Assembly (NCBI RefSeq): GCF_040412425.1
Contig: NC_089744.1
Coordinates: 31,071,001 to 31,135,000, forward strand
Reading direction: 5' to 3'
DNA length: 64,000 nucleotides
Origin: Macrobrachium rosenbergii
Taxonomy: Eukaryota; Arthropoda; Malacostraca; Decapoda; Palaemonidae
The translations under genes and the position numbers were made by a program. The notes beneath the pieces are model-generated. The model was not told the DNA's origin and did no database searches. It saw nothing but the letters and a program-made list of their open reading frames with translations. This document shows positions 1-11,060 of the stretch, piece by piece. How positions within the stretch are numbered: the first letter of the stretch is position 1; every line of letters begins with the position of its first letter.

Positions 1-838
1 GTAATTTTTATGCTGTTTCATACAACAAAATAATGCAATTACCTAAAATACCCTTGTCTTAATAACTCATGTTCTGACCAGATCCTTTAATTCTAATATA
101 ATTATTATTTGAATAAAAATACCATAGCCAGAATTCTTCCTGCTTATAAAAAGTATAAATACATCTAACATCAGAGAAGAACAGGTTTAAAATATCTCCA
201 TTCACAGAACACTCAAAACTTTTTATACATCCACTTAATACCCAAAATGGAGTAATTATCTGTTTCAGTGGAAGAGAGAACTGCATAATGTTTTCTCTCA
301 TGTGAGTGATTACACTGTCCCCACTGAAGGGGTGGGAAGCCTTGGCCAGTGTTCTCATATGCAGTTAGGTTTAAATTGCCTGTGCAGTTTGCAGCTCATT
401 GTTTCATAGTACTGTACTGATGCATTTTCTTCCTAAAAGGGCAAAGCCATGAATGACATCACATTTCTAACAGTTACAAGACTATGCAGAGACATTTCAC
501 CACATTACTTCATCTCAATTAGATATAAAACCTTGTCCTATTTTCAGTTACAGAGGGATTATATAGTTTATGCAGGGCCTGTGGGCTATAAATTCCTTTC
601 TGTTACCAATAATGGAGAAACCAACAGGACCTAAGGAACAAAAAAATAAAAGGCAATGCTTAAAGGTGTACTATGTCACAGTGTTTGGCTATGTCAAATG
701 ATGCTGCCAAGTCTCAAATTCTTTACAAAGGGGAAAATGGATAATTTCCTGTTTTCTGACCTAACCAAGACCTTATGGAACAGATGTTGAGACTGTATGG
801 TATATTATCTTTGTAAACAATTCACTGCTAACCTGTAT
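1..838. other. No gene recognised (left flank)
   Basis: AT-rich DNA with only short unrelated open frames. A 99-codon minus-strand frame at 59-358 has no domain, signal peptide or repeat that I recognise. It lies just outside the first DIRS-derived sequence. Confidence 0.5.
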
Positions 839-839
839 C

Positions 840-1215
840 ATATGATTTTGTTGTATGCAGCAGTTACCCAAATTCCTAACATCAGAATTTTGTGACTACC
901 ATCTGGTAGGCGGGAGTCCCACCTGCTCGGATGTAAACATTCCAAGTTGCCTTTTGGCCCAGGTTTCAGATTGAGGGCCGCTGAACCTTTGAACAAGGTG
1001 GTTAGGCAGTTAACTACTGTCTGTGAGGCAGTACTGCCTGACCCGGATGTAAACATTCTAATTTGCCTTTTGGCCCAGGTGTCAGATTGAGGGTGGCATG
1101 AGGTGGGCATGAAATGTAATGTAAAGGACCTCAGGTTTGTATAGTTAGGAAAAATACAATTTACTTTAAAAAATGTGATTTGTTCCAACACCATATACAA
1201 CTGTCGGTCCTTACA
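840..1215 (-). repeat. 3' terminal region of DIRS copy A: terminal repeat plus internal complementary region
   Basis: At 1122-1145 the sequence GTAAAGGACCTCAGGTTTGTATA occurs in plus orientation, and at about 1186-1207 a near-complement (ATATACAACTGTCGGTCCTTACATT) follows. The same two-arm structure recurs at 14681-14770, and one arm recurs at 19208-19230. DIRS elements carry such an internal complementary region next to the terminal repeat. The segment 880-1110 is the reverse complement of DNA near 14580-14660, as expected for inverted terminal repeats. It contains an internal duplication: about 55 bp at 929-983 is repeated at 1040-1095. The exact outer boundary is not visible. Confidence 0.55.
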
Positions 1216-1229
1216 TTAGGAAGACTCAC

Positions 1230-2656
1230 TGATTGGAGGGAGGAATCCAAGTGAGTCTATGAACTGACCGGAGTTCGCCACACCTTGTGTTCCCTTTCTG
1301 GTCGATAGAGCGAGGAAGGGAAAACTGTCTGACAAAAATGATCGGGTTTTAAGAAACGCAAGATCGAAAGTCAGACTTCTGAGTCCCTTTGCATGAATGA
1401 GGATATGTCAGTTCAAGCAAAGTAGGCTAGGAAGAACCCTGATAGTCGGTGACATTAAGGCATTGGGTTTATCTTATTGTCAAGGTCTCCTTCCTTCCCT
1501 TGCTAGAGGAAGGAGCAGGGTTGCTTCTATGATCCTGAAAGGAAATAGAATGGAAGCTCTAGTTGAGTGCTTACCTGCATCGACTGCCAGATCCAGCATG
1601 TAACGGCACGTCTGCTCCCTGACAGTAGGAAGAGAGCCGAGGTAAGGAGAAGGAAGACAGGCCAGTCATTCCACATTCATTCTCCCAATCACAACCATAC
1701 ATCTTAGGCGAGAGGCAACCTGTCCTGTTAAAGGAGCCGGGTAAGCTATACAACTTGTTGAGCAGCCACCATATGACCCAAGGAAAAAGTGTCCAAGGAC
1801 TTGTGGGCAACATCCCGAAGGTAGAAGGAAGTGAAGGTGGTCTGTTGGGACCACATCCCAGCCTTCAAAACCTGTGGGACCAATAGGTTCTTCTGGAATG
1901 TGAGGGACAGACCAATGATGCGGACTTCATGAGCTCTCAGACGAAGCGTACCAGTGTTGTCTTCTCCAGCAGCAGAATACGCTCTCCTTATCGTCTCACG
2001 AAGCCAGAAAGAGATCGTGTTCTTGGACACTTCTTTCTTGGTTGAGCCAGTGCTAATGAAGTGCCATCGATGCTCAGGCCGGAGTGGCGAGTCCTCTTCA
2101 GGTAGCGCCGCAGCACTCTAACAGGAAAACAGTAGCATCTCGTCTGGGTCAAGTCCTCTTGGGAGGGGATTGTGAAGGACTCTAACTGAGCGTCAGGGAC
2201 CGATGAGTTCTGAGTCTTCGCTATGAAGTCCGGGACGAAGTCGAGTGTAACTGATCCCCATCCCCTTGAGTGTTTAACATCAAAGAAAAGTCTGTGAAGT
2301 TAGCCAACTCTCTTTGCTGATGCCAGGGCAAGCAAGAAGATGGTCCTGAGGATCAGATCCCTGTCTGACGAATCTCGTAAAGGCTTGTATGTTAACAAGT
2401 CAGGCTCCTTAGAACGAGTCACATCCCACGCTGGGGGCCTGAGGTCCCTGAGTGGGCAAGACCTCTCACAGCTTCTCATCAGTAGAGATACCTACTCCTT
2501 TCTGCTGCAAGACTAGGCTGAGTGCGGCCCGATAGCCTTTTACAGCTGAAATGGCAAAGAAAGACGAAGAAGTCCGCGACCTGCTGAACAGTAGCTCCAA
2601 CCGGAGAGATATCCCATCCACGACACCATCTACAGAAGACGGACCACTTTTCCTGG
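1230..2656 (-). pseudogene. DIRS copy A tyrosine recombinase, degenerate and interrupted
   Basis: Minus-strand translations in several frames give a DIRS-type tyrosine recombinase. The C-terminal catalytic part at 1746-2030 shows A-H-E-V-R (the H-x-x-R box) and S-F-Y-L-R-D, with the candidate nucleophile tyrosine. Around 2280-2370 the frame reads FLLALASAKRV, the same block found in the inner DIRS. At 2466-2600 the frame reads AVKGYRAALSLV, matching the inner copy's STIKGYRSMLAAI. Stops and frameshifts separate these blocks. The N-terminal part is cut off at 2656 by a nested insertion and resumes beyond 9378 in the same element. In an active DIRS this enzyme integrates a circular DNA intermediate without target-site duplication. 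This copy is dead. Confidence 0.75.
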
Positions 2657-2904
2657 TACAGTAAACTCCCCCATCTTCACGGGGGGATGCATACCACAAC
2701 CCCCCTGCAAACACAGTAGCTAAAATCTGCGAATACTTAAAACCCCTCTATAAACACTTAGAACTGCTTATTTTGATAGTTTAAACACAAAAAAAAAAAA
2801 AAAACTAAAAATGCTTATACCTGAGTATTTTAATAGTTTTATCAAAGTCATGAAAATGATATGAAAATATGACATTTTTATAATAAAATAAGATTTTATA
2901 TCAT

Positions 2905-3055
2905 ACTTACCTGTTGTTTACATATAGCTGTAATTCTCGATCTCGACAGAAAATTCAAAACTGGCGGTCCCGCTAATATATGGTCAGGTGATACGACTAC
3001 CCGCCCTCTACCGGGTACCTGGATCCATTTCCATCAACAACTAATCATATTTTCT
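2905..3055. repeat. Left inverted terminal repeat of inner DIRS
   Basis: About 150 bp, starting ACTTACCTGTTGTTTACATA and running to the ATATTTTCT near 3055. It is almost the exact reverse complement of 9068-9218. The outermost 35 bp (2870-2904) differ between the two ends. Confidence 0.88.
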
Positions 3056-3100
3056 ATGTCCCCTTGTCCCTTGTGGGAGGTGGGTGGGAATGTTTTATAT

Positions 3101-3192
3101 CGTAAACAACAGGTAAGTATGATATAAAATCTTATTTTATTATAAAAATGTCATTTTTATACATGAACTTACCTGTTGTTTACATATAGCTG
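3101..3192. repeat. DIRS internal complementary region (ICR)
   Basis: Bases 3101-3152 are the reverse complement of the extreme left end (2870-2919). Bases 3153-3192 are the reverse complement of the extreme right end (about 9195-9233). The ICR therefore reproduces the junction formed when the two ends are brought together. In the DIRS-1 model it templates circle closure of the replication intermediate. Confidence 0.85.
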
Positions 3193-3593
3193 ATTGCCAC
3201 ATTGAGGCGGTGGGCATGGACAGCTGTAAGTGTTAAATGGAAAAACCTGAGATCATCAGGCTAAGAAAAACGTCTTAACTTTGGATCCTTACCTGCTAAG
3301 GAAGCTGTTTCTCGGTTACTGCCTCTGTAACCTGCTATCCTTAGTGCAACTCGGGGGGCCTAGTAGCTCAGACGCAGGTTGCTATATGGAGAAAGGTCTG
3401 TTGGCCCAGCCGTCTTCGACACAATCAACCAAAGCATATAATGCCCCTGCTCAGGCGCAGTACTCAAAGCATCCACCATCATATCACCCAACCATAAAAA
3501 CTCACACCAACCTATTAAAATTAGACCTACTAGGCCATCTAACCTCTTAGGCTCTAGTAGTCGACCAAAAGAAAACTTCTGCACCCAAGGAAA

Positions 3594-4806
3594 CTAAGGA
3601 GAGGATCTAGAGCCTCTGGTTTCCTTGCCCATCACCGTGTCAGACGCAATAAAGGGGCCCAACGTACTGCAGTCTTCATATGTGGTTTGGATCTGTCTCA
3701 GATAATGCGAGGCAAAAACAGACGAACATCTCCAATAAGTTGAACTTAGAATGTCCTTTAAAGCCATGTTCTTCTTGAAGGCTAAAGAAGTTAATAGCCC
3801 CCTAATTTCATGAGGCCTCACTTTAACTAAGGGGAAATCCACATCCCTTAATTCCTTGTGTGCCTCCTGAATCAGTTCTTTCAAAAGGAAAGCAATCCCC
3901 ATTTTTAGATAGAGGGTTCTTGGGGTTCTTAGTTGAGCACCATAAAAATCATGAGTTCCTCTTACACTTCTGGTCCTGTCCAGATAGAATTTCAATGCTC
4001 TGACCGACAGAGAAGTCTCTCTGTCTCTCTTCCACTCAAGGAGGATAGGCTAGGAATGGGAAATTCCTTGAACATGGATTACTAGGGTTTTCGTTCTTAG
4101 CTAGGAAACCCAAGGTGAAGGAAACTACAGCCTTATCCGCACAAAAACCAACTCTTTTGTCCAGAGCATGAATCTCACTTACTCTCTTTGCCGAGGCCAG
4201 TGCCAAGAGAAAGAGAGTTTTCTTAGTTAGATTCCTAACGGAGCAGGAACTCAAAGGCTCAAAAGATTTGGAGGTAAGCCACTTTAGCACCACATCCAAA
4301 TTCCAATGCGGTACACGAAGAGATTTGCCTTTAGTGGTAGCAAAGGATTTAAGGAGTTCTGCAATATCTTTGTCTGAGGAAAGATCTATACCTCTATTCC
4401 TGAAAATTGCCGCCAGCATACTCCTATACCCCTTAATCGTGCTGACAGCCAATTTCTTCTCCTTGTGCAGAAACAAAAGAAAATCAACCTGGCTTAGAGT
4501 CGAGAAGTGGAAGACACTCCAGACTCGGAGCACCACCCCTGAAGCGCTTCCACTACTCGCTTGATAGACCTTTGTAGACGAGGGCCTGGTTGATCTAGCC
4601 ATTGCCTGCGCCACTCTTCTAGAGAAGCCTCTCCTCCTGTAGAGTCGCTCGAGAGTCTGAACCCTGTCAGATTTAGATCTGACGGGTTCCTGTGGAACTT
4701 TCTGCTGTGCAACTGGCACAGAAGGTCTGGTCTGAATGGCAACCTCCTTGGCCAAACCACTACTTTCTCCAGTAGCTCTGGAAACCATGATCTTCCTGGC
4801 CACCAT
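3594..4806 (-). pseudogene. Inner DIRS tyrosine recombinase (two frames)
   Basis: The N-terminal and middle part lies in one minus-strand frame (4806-4036). It contains an SAM-like DNA-binding region (VSTIKGYRSMLAAIF) and the arginine-box region FLLALASAKRVSEIHALD. The C-terminal catalytic part lies in another frame (3995-3594) with R-P-H-E-I-R-G (H-x-x-R) and A-S-H-Y-L-R containing the candidate nucleophilic tyrosine. About 40 bp and a frameshift separate the halves, so no intact enzyme is made. The family cuts and rejoins DNA by a 3'-phosphotyrosyl intermediate to insert a circular element. The reading near 4560-4640 also switches frame relative to the upstream methyltransferase-like segment. 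Confidence 0.85.
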
Positions 4807-5230
4807 GGAGCTATAAGGATCATTGACACACCTTTGTGTGCTCGAAACTTTTCAGGACTTCTCCCAGCATCCTGAAGGGAGGGAAAGCATAAAGGAAGAG
4901 ACCGGACCAGTCCAGGAGCATGGCATCCACCGCTAATGCTTCGGGTCTGGAACAGGAGAGCAAAAGAGAGGTAGTCTGCGGTTTTCCCTCGTTGCGAACA
5001 GGTCTAACATGGAGTTCCCAAACCTTCCACAGGCCTTGGCAGACTTTCTGGTGGAGGGTCCATTCCGTCGGAATGACCTGGAGTGACCTGCTGAGGATAT
5101 CCGCTCTTACGTTGAGAGCTCCCGGATGAAGCGAGTTACTAGCTCTATGTTCTTGGTTGCCGCCCACAAAAGCAGGTCTTTGCGATCTCGAACAGAGAGA
5201 AGGAGTGAGTGCCTCCTTGTTTCTTGGCAC
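4494..5230 (-). pseudogene. Inner DIRS methyltransferase-like domain
   Basis: Minus-strand frames downstream of the RNase H give VDAMLLDWSGLFLYAFPPFRM (in 4820-5230) and then MILIAPWWPGRSWFPELLE (in 4494-4829). The YAFPP and PWWPGRSWFPELL blocks match the domain placed between RNase H and recombinase in DIRS elements, usually described as a DNA N6-adenine methyltransferase-like module. Its role in the element is unknown. The two blocks are in different frames, so the copy is broken. Confidence 0.65.
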
Positions 5231-6493
5231 GCCAGAGCTGTGGAGTTGTCCGAAAGTGCACTACTATCTTTTGTTTTCCACCAGAAGTTTTGAAATATTC
5301 CAAGGCTAGATGTATTGCCTTCAACTCTTTCGCATTTATGTGCCAATCCCGTTGGGATGAAGACCAATTGCCTGACACTTGAAGATCCCCCAATGTTGCT
5401 CCCCAACCCTCGCCTGAAGCGCCGGAGAACAACATCAGGTCTGGGTTCCTCTGTCTCAGTGACAAACCTCGATCTAGTTTGCTCCTGTCGTTCCACCATG
5501 ACAGGTCTTGCTTTTACTTGGAGTGGATAGAGGAAAAACAAACGAATCCGTGTCTTTCTTCCTGTTCCAGATCTGCTGTAGGAAGAACTGAAGAGGTCTC
5601 ATGTGTAGCCTCCCCAGACTGACGAACATCTCTAGCGATGAGAGGGTGCCTAAAAGGCTCATCCATTCCTTGGCAGAACAAGTCTTGGCTGCCATCAGGT
5701 ATCTCACTTTCAGCAGGCATTTCTCGATCCTTTGAGACGTCGGAGAAACCTGAAAAAGAACTGAGTTCATCCGAACTCCCAAATAAGTCAAGTCTTGAGA
5801 TGGAGAGAGTTGTGACTTTGGAAGATTTACTATGAGTCCCAATTCGTCGGTAAGAGAAAGGGTCCTTTGTAGGTCCTTCATGCATTGGCCTTTTGACGGA
5901 GACCGGATCAGCCAGTCGTCGAGGTAAAGGGAAATGTGAATTCCCTCTAAGTGAAGCCATTTCGCAATTGGAGCCATCGTCCTTGTGAAAACTTGTGGGG
6001 CTGTTGATAGGCCGAAGCAAAGAGCCCTGAATTGAAAAGCCCTGCCTCTGAACACAAACCGTAGGAATTTCCTTGATCTCGGATGGATAGGTACATGAAA
6101 GTATGCGTCCTGAGATCGAGGGACACCATCCAGTCTCCTTCCTTCAGGGAATTGATAACCGACTGTGTGGTTTCCATCTTGAATGGTGTTTGAAGCACAA
6201 ATTTGTTCAGGGCGCTTACGCCGAGGACTGGTCTCCATCCTCCTGACGATTTTGGAACCAGAAACAGACGGTTGTAGAACCCCGGAGATGAAGGTTCGAG
6301 GACTGCTTCTATGGCTCCCTTTTGAAGGAGGGAAGTAACTTCCTCCTCCAACACCACAAGTTTCTCTGAGTCCCTGGATGATACGTTGAAGTCTACTGGC
6401 GAAGACTTTAAAGGAGGACTCTCTGAGAAGGGAATGGTGTAGCCTTCTCTCAGAACGTTGATCACCCAGGGTTCTGCTCCCTTGGCCTCCCAA
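5107..6493 (-). pseudogene. Inner DIRS reverse transcriptase and RNase H
   Basis: The main frame (6493-5474, 339 codons) contains the RT palm. FRALCFGLSTAPQVFTRTM is the motif-B region, and ISLYLDDWLI carries the catalytic YLDD box. A neighbouring frame (6465-5947) supplies the RT N-terminal part: GGWRPVLGVSALNKFV and MVSLDLR (motif A). RNase H follows at 5465-5107 with HINAKELKAIHLALEYF. The first RNase H aspartate block reads LFSGASGEGWGA where D is expected for the second G, so a key residue is lost. A later frameshift puts the LSDNSTALAC block in a different frame. The domain order and the RALCFGLSTAPQVF signature are typical of DIRS rather than LTR elements. Confidence 0.87.
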
Positions 6494-7279
6494 ACTTGCC
6501 AGAACGACTGTAGTCTGGCTCCGACCGTTGCATGAAGGACCTTGAACTCATCGGTTGGTACCCCTAGCTTTCTGGGGATGAGAAGAGAATTTTCCTCTTC
6601 CCTAGCACGGGAAAAGGGCTTGAGAAGGAGTACCCCGAGAAGGCCTAGAGGATACAGGGAAAGAAGGCTTGGGTACTACTGGAGTAGTCGAAAACCTGGG
6701 TCTTTTTCAAGAATGAGCCAGTAGGTCTTGAGTAGACTTCCGTGAGAGAGCTCCGAAATTTCCCTAACTAACGTGGCGGGAAAAAGGGATTCCTTAAGCA
6801 AAGGAGCAAAAGAAGAGCAGATTTCTGGTTCCTGGAGACTCCTCTCGCGACAAACGAAATCCAATGTGCTCTCTTCTTCAAAATGCCGGTAGCAGTCACT
6901 GAGGCAATTTCTGACGTTCCGTCCGTGATGGCCTTGTCCAGGCAGGCCAAAATAGCATCAAGATCTGTAGCAGTCTTGGGGAAGATCACAGACTTTCACT
7001 ATCCTGCTCAAGGCTCCTATAGACCAGTCAATAAAAGAAAAGATCTCCAAGATCCTATAGGAACTCTTCACCAGATGGTCAATTTGCAAGACGAGAAGCC
7101 GACTTTGGATGAAGAAAAAGCTGAGCGACGGGCAGAATCCACAAGGCTAGAGAAATCCCCTTGAGAGAGGCAGAGTCTCCCAAGGAAAAGACCAGTCTCA
7201 TACCACGAACGAGACTTAAAAGACAGTTGAGACTGAGGGGGAAAACAGAAAGATGTTTTACCCTGAGATCTTTTCTTGC

Positions 7280-8885
7280 TCAACCATCCTTCTTGCCTTC
7301 GGAGAGCTCTTTTCTTGAAACAGACAGGACCAGCTTCAGAAATCTAGAGGAAGGAGGTTTAAAATCCTTGGCAAACTGCGTGAGTCGGAGACGAAGGGAA
7401 GCTGGAGCAAAGTCTTCTTGAAAAAGTTCTTCAAAAAGTTGTAAGAGATGCTTAAAGTTGGACGTAGGAGCAGACGGAACATCATCTACTTCGAAACATC
7501 GGAAACTGGGGAGAGAATCTCTGAAGCAGTTGGAGCATATCGAGATAGAAACGTCTCCGGGAGCCAAACTTGCGTTATCCTCTTGATTATCGCCGAACGC
7601 CACCGAGGCGCCAAGAGCCCGACCCGCGTCAAGGTATCCAAACATGAGCTTGAGAGGAGTCAGGAGCCTTAGAAGATCCGAGCCAAAGAGGCGCCAAAAA
7701 CCATGGAAGCGCTAGAAGCGCAAACATTGTGCGCCTTGGAAACGTGTTTGAGGCGCCAAGCGCCAAACAGCGTCGTGAGTGCGGCCGGTGCAAGGAAGTG
7801 GCGCCAGGAGCGCGATCGGAAGCGGAGCCAGGCGCCGAGCGAAGCGAGCCAGGCGCGTTGCGGAAGCGGCGCCAGGTGCGTGAGCGGGAGCAGAGACCGG
7901 AGCCTCAGTTGCAGAAGGAACCTGAAGTGCTGGAGCTTTAAAACCTTCGAAAAAGTCTCAAAATCTTGTCCAATTTGTCCTCTTGCGAAAGGGGGCCAGG
8001 AACCGGAGGCATAAAAGCCGACTTGGGATCCAACGGAAGGAAGCCGCTACTTGCATGCTAACAGGAGGATCCGGCTTTATCTTGTCACGATCCGTAGAAC
8101 GTACATCCGGACTGCCTGAAGAAGAAGAGATCTCTGGGCTATCCCAAAAGCTACAAGACGGAAGAGGAGAACGTGCCAAAAGTTTCTTGAAAGGAACTTG
8201 ACTTGAGAGGAAGCTCTGCGTCTCTTCAGCGGCCTACTAGACTCTGACTGCTTCCAACTCCTCCTCGGCCACTGAAACAGAAGCACAAGAAGACACTTCC
8301 GCATCGCTTTTACTATAGCGAGCTGCAACAGCCTGGGGACGAACAGGACTGTTAGAGGGAGCAACTGCTCGTGAGCAGACCCCACTCGCCTCCCTTCAGG
8401 CTTTCGGCATGTCTTCTCCCTGAGCCCTGGGAGCCGGACAGAGGCCTAGACCTAGGGAGAACGAGGGGACGAACAGTCACCTCCTCCACAACACTATCAC
8501 TCAGAACACTTCGATGTCTAGACATCGCACTCACATCCTGGCCAATCTTCTCTATCGCAGAGAAAAGAGCCGAAATCTTACCATCAAATTCTGCCCGAAG
8601 GTCTGACACGGTAGTGGGTTGGAAACAACAGGTTCGGGGCAGGAATAGGAACAGGAGGGGTAACAGGAACAGAACAAGAGGCAATACTACTCCTACTCTG
8701 GGAGGAACTTCTGACGAAGCCTTACGTGCCCTATCTTTACTTAATTTTGCCTGATACTTAGCCAACTTTTGCCAATCAAGCACAGACAAAGACGAACATT
8801 CATCACATCTATCCAGATTCATGCACAATTTCCTCTACAGTTAGAGCAAGAAGAGTGAGGGTCTATGTTAGACCGAGACATTGAG
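7280..8885 (-). pseudogene. Inner DIRS gag-like region
   Basis: The minus-strand frame beginning near 8885 reads MSRSNIDPHSSCSNCRG and then shifts into the 8828-8352 frame (NLDRCDECSSLSVLDWQKLAKYQ). Together these form a short cysteine motif, C-x2-C-R-G-x-C...C-x2-C followed by L-S-x3-W, which recurs in DIRS copy A. The rest (8352-7280) is low-complexity Ser/Arg/Pro-rich sequence in several frames, as usual for DIRS gag. The plus-strand 'SPGAKRSEPG'-like frames here are antisense artefacts. Confidence 0.6.
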
Positions 8886-9067
8886 TTTTACAACCCCCGC
8901 AATATCTAATTTGAGATCCTGAATCAGACATAACTAGAAAAATCTCAACCAAAGCCAAAAAACAAGCCAGAACCATCAACAAAAGTGGGTACTTCACCAA
9001 AGAAGAAACGAAAAAGCACCGATGAATTTCCTGAAGAGGAGCAGACGACTAGTCGCCGGCCCCGACA

Positions 9068-9218
9068 GAGAAAATATGATTAGTTGTTGATGGAAATGGA
9101 TCCAGGTACCCGGTAGAGGGCGGGGTAGTCGTATCACCTGACCATATATTAGCGGGACCGCCAGTTTTGAATTTTCTGTCGAGATCGAGAATTACAGCTA
9201 TATGTAAACAACAGGTAA
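9068..9218. repeat. Right inverted terminal repeat of inner DIRS
   Basis: Reverse complement of 2905-3055 with only a few mismatches. The element ends about 15 bp further on, at ...GTATAAAAA (9233). Confidence 0.88.
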
Positions 9219-9377
9219 GTTCATGTATAAAAACAGTAATTAGTGAATATTTCTCAGTGAAAAATACCGCCAATGGGCAAATTTTCCGCAAATAATGTGT
9301 ACATACGTTCCACAGAGAAACCCGCCAATAGGTGAATCCATGAATCGTGAGACCGCAAATACGGGGGGGTTTACTGT

Positions 9378-11060
9378 ATACTGCTGGGGAGGATCGTCTT
9401 AGGTATCCAGCCATCTATGTTGATGCATGACACAAACAGCCTCTCGCTCGCAGGAGATGGTGGATAACCTTCAGCCGTAAAGACACAGGGACTGCACTGC
9501 CAGGTGATACCGCTAGACGTGGGGTTGGGATCCCGAGCAGGTTGGCCCAGAGGGAGATTTCTCCTGGGGCCTCAGAAAGGAGAGCTAGCAGGTTTGGATA
9601 CCAAACGGCCTGAGGTCTGTTTGGGTGCCATCAGAATCATTCTGAGATTCGGAGTGATCATCACTTGGTTGATCACTCTGCAAATCAGACAGAATGGAGG
9701 AAAGGCGTGGACACAGAGATTGTCTCACGGATGTTGGAACGTGTCCTCCACAGTGGCCCATGGGTCCGGCACGACTGAGATGAAGACCTGAAGTTTTCTG
9801 TTGTGCTGGGTGGCAAACAGATCAATGACTGGACACCGCCATAGGTCGAACAACCTTTCCGCGACTTCCAGGAGAAGGGACCACTCTGTTCTGATCACCT
9901 GATTCTGGCGGCTGAGCTTGTCTGCCACTAACATTCCTCTTGCCTAGAATGTACCTGGCTGACAGCTCTACCAAGTGAGCCAGTGCCCACTCGTGCACCT
10001 GCATTGTCAACTGGTGAAGTGGGAGGGATACTAGACACCCCCTGCTTGTTGACGTATGCCACTACCATGGTATTGTTCCTCATCAGTACCACGGAGTGTC
10101 TCATCACTCGATCCTGGAACTCTTGGAGTGCCAGGAAGGCTGCTTGAGCTCCAGGATGTTGATGTGAAGGTGCTTGTCGTCTCGGTGCCACAATCCCGAA
10201 GTCAGCAACTCCTCCAGGTGTGCGCGCCCATACCTCGGTTGATGTGTCTGAGAACAGAATCATGTCGAGAGGGGGTCGCAAACATACTTCTATTAAGAGG
10301 TTCCTGTCATCCATCCACCAGTCTAGGTCCTCTCTCACCTCCTTGGAAAGAGGAATGAGAAAGGATTGGGGTCTCAGGACTGGGACCAATACTCCTTCAG
10401 TCTCCACTGTAAAGACCAAAGATGAAGACACCCATGAGGGACCAGCTTCTCCAACAACGACAGGTGGCCGATGACGGCACTGTTCCTGTTGAGACAGAAG
10501 CAGCTGTGCCGCCTCCCTGAACTTGCTGATACAAGAGCCTGAGGGAAAGACTTTCACTGCTATAGTATCTATCAGCATGCCCAGGTACTTTATCCTCTGC
10601 TTGGGGATAAGATCCTACTTCTCGAGATTTAGACGATCCCAATGTCACGGCCTCGAGGAGCCAATCCCTGTCCTGTAGCAACTGCGAGTGGGAGCTTGCC
10701 AGGACCAGCCAGTCATCGAGATACCTCAGCAGATGTATCCCATGCTAGGGTCCAAGCTGATATCTGAGTAAACACTCTCATGAACACCTGGGTAACAGTC
10801 GAGAGCCCGAAACAAAGTGCCCTGAATTGGAGGACCGTCTCCCGAGAACAAAGCAGAGGTACTTGTGAGAGGACGGATGAACGGGTATTTTGAAAAACGC
10901 ATCCTTCAAGTCCACTGTAATCATGAAGTTGTTCTCCTGATGGAGGCGGCACGGATCGTGCTGCCTCCATCGTGAACCGAGTCTGGCAAACAAACCGGTT
11001 CATGGGAGAGAGGTCTATGACTGGTCTCCGACCACCGTGGCTTTCTCTCACGAAGGATTC
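9378..11060 (-). pseudogene. DIRS copy A reverse transcriptase and RNase H, degenerate
   Basis: Frame 11051-10713 gives RPVIDLSPMNRFV and LQFRALCFGLSTVTQVFMRVF, the same RT blocks as the inner DIRS. The frame then breaks before the YLDD position (near 10700 the plus strand reads CAGTCATCGAGATACCTC, the complement of a YLDDW-like block). RNase H lies in 10578-9928 with MILFSDTSTEVWA (first catalytic D present), AAFLALQEFQDRV and NNTMVVAYVNKQG. Frame 9934-9725 (LVADKLSRQNQVIRTEWSL...VIDLFATQHN) is the RNase H end plus the start of the methyltransferase-like region. Several frameshifts show that the copy is inactive. Confidence 0.82.

Larger units (their letters stand above)
2870..9233 (-). mobile_element. 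Inner DIRS retrotransposon, nearly full length, with mutated genes
   Basis: A 6.36-kb element read on the minus strand in the order gag (8.9-7.3 kb), reverse transcriptase and RNase H (6.5-5.1 kb), methyltransferase-like domain (5.2-4.5 kb), tyrosine recombinase (4.8-3.6 kb). It has about 150-bp inverted terminal repeats (2905-3055 and 9068-9218). A region at 3101-3192 is complementary to both outer ends, which is the diagnostic DIRS architecture. No target-site duplication is visible, as expected. Each gene contains frameshifts, so it is not autonomous. It is less decayed than the copy around it and is therefore younger. Confidence 0.88.
2659..9376. mobile_element. TA-flanked DNA transposon/MITE (pogo/Tigger-like ends), split by the inner DIRS
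   Basis: The left end reads TA|CAGTAAACTCCCCC (2657 onward) and the right end reads GGGGGGGTTTACTG|TA (ending at 9378). These are short inverted repeats flanked by a TA dinucleotide on each side, the target duplication used by Tc1/mariner and pogo/Tigger elements. Excluding the inner DIRS (2870-9233), the element is about 350 bp with no coding capacity, so it is a non-autonomous copy. It sits inside the recombinase gene of DIRS copy A. The pogo/Tigger assignment rests only on the CAGT-C-rich end and the TA duplication. Confidence 0.6.
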
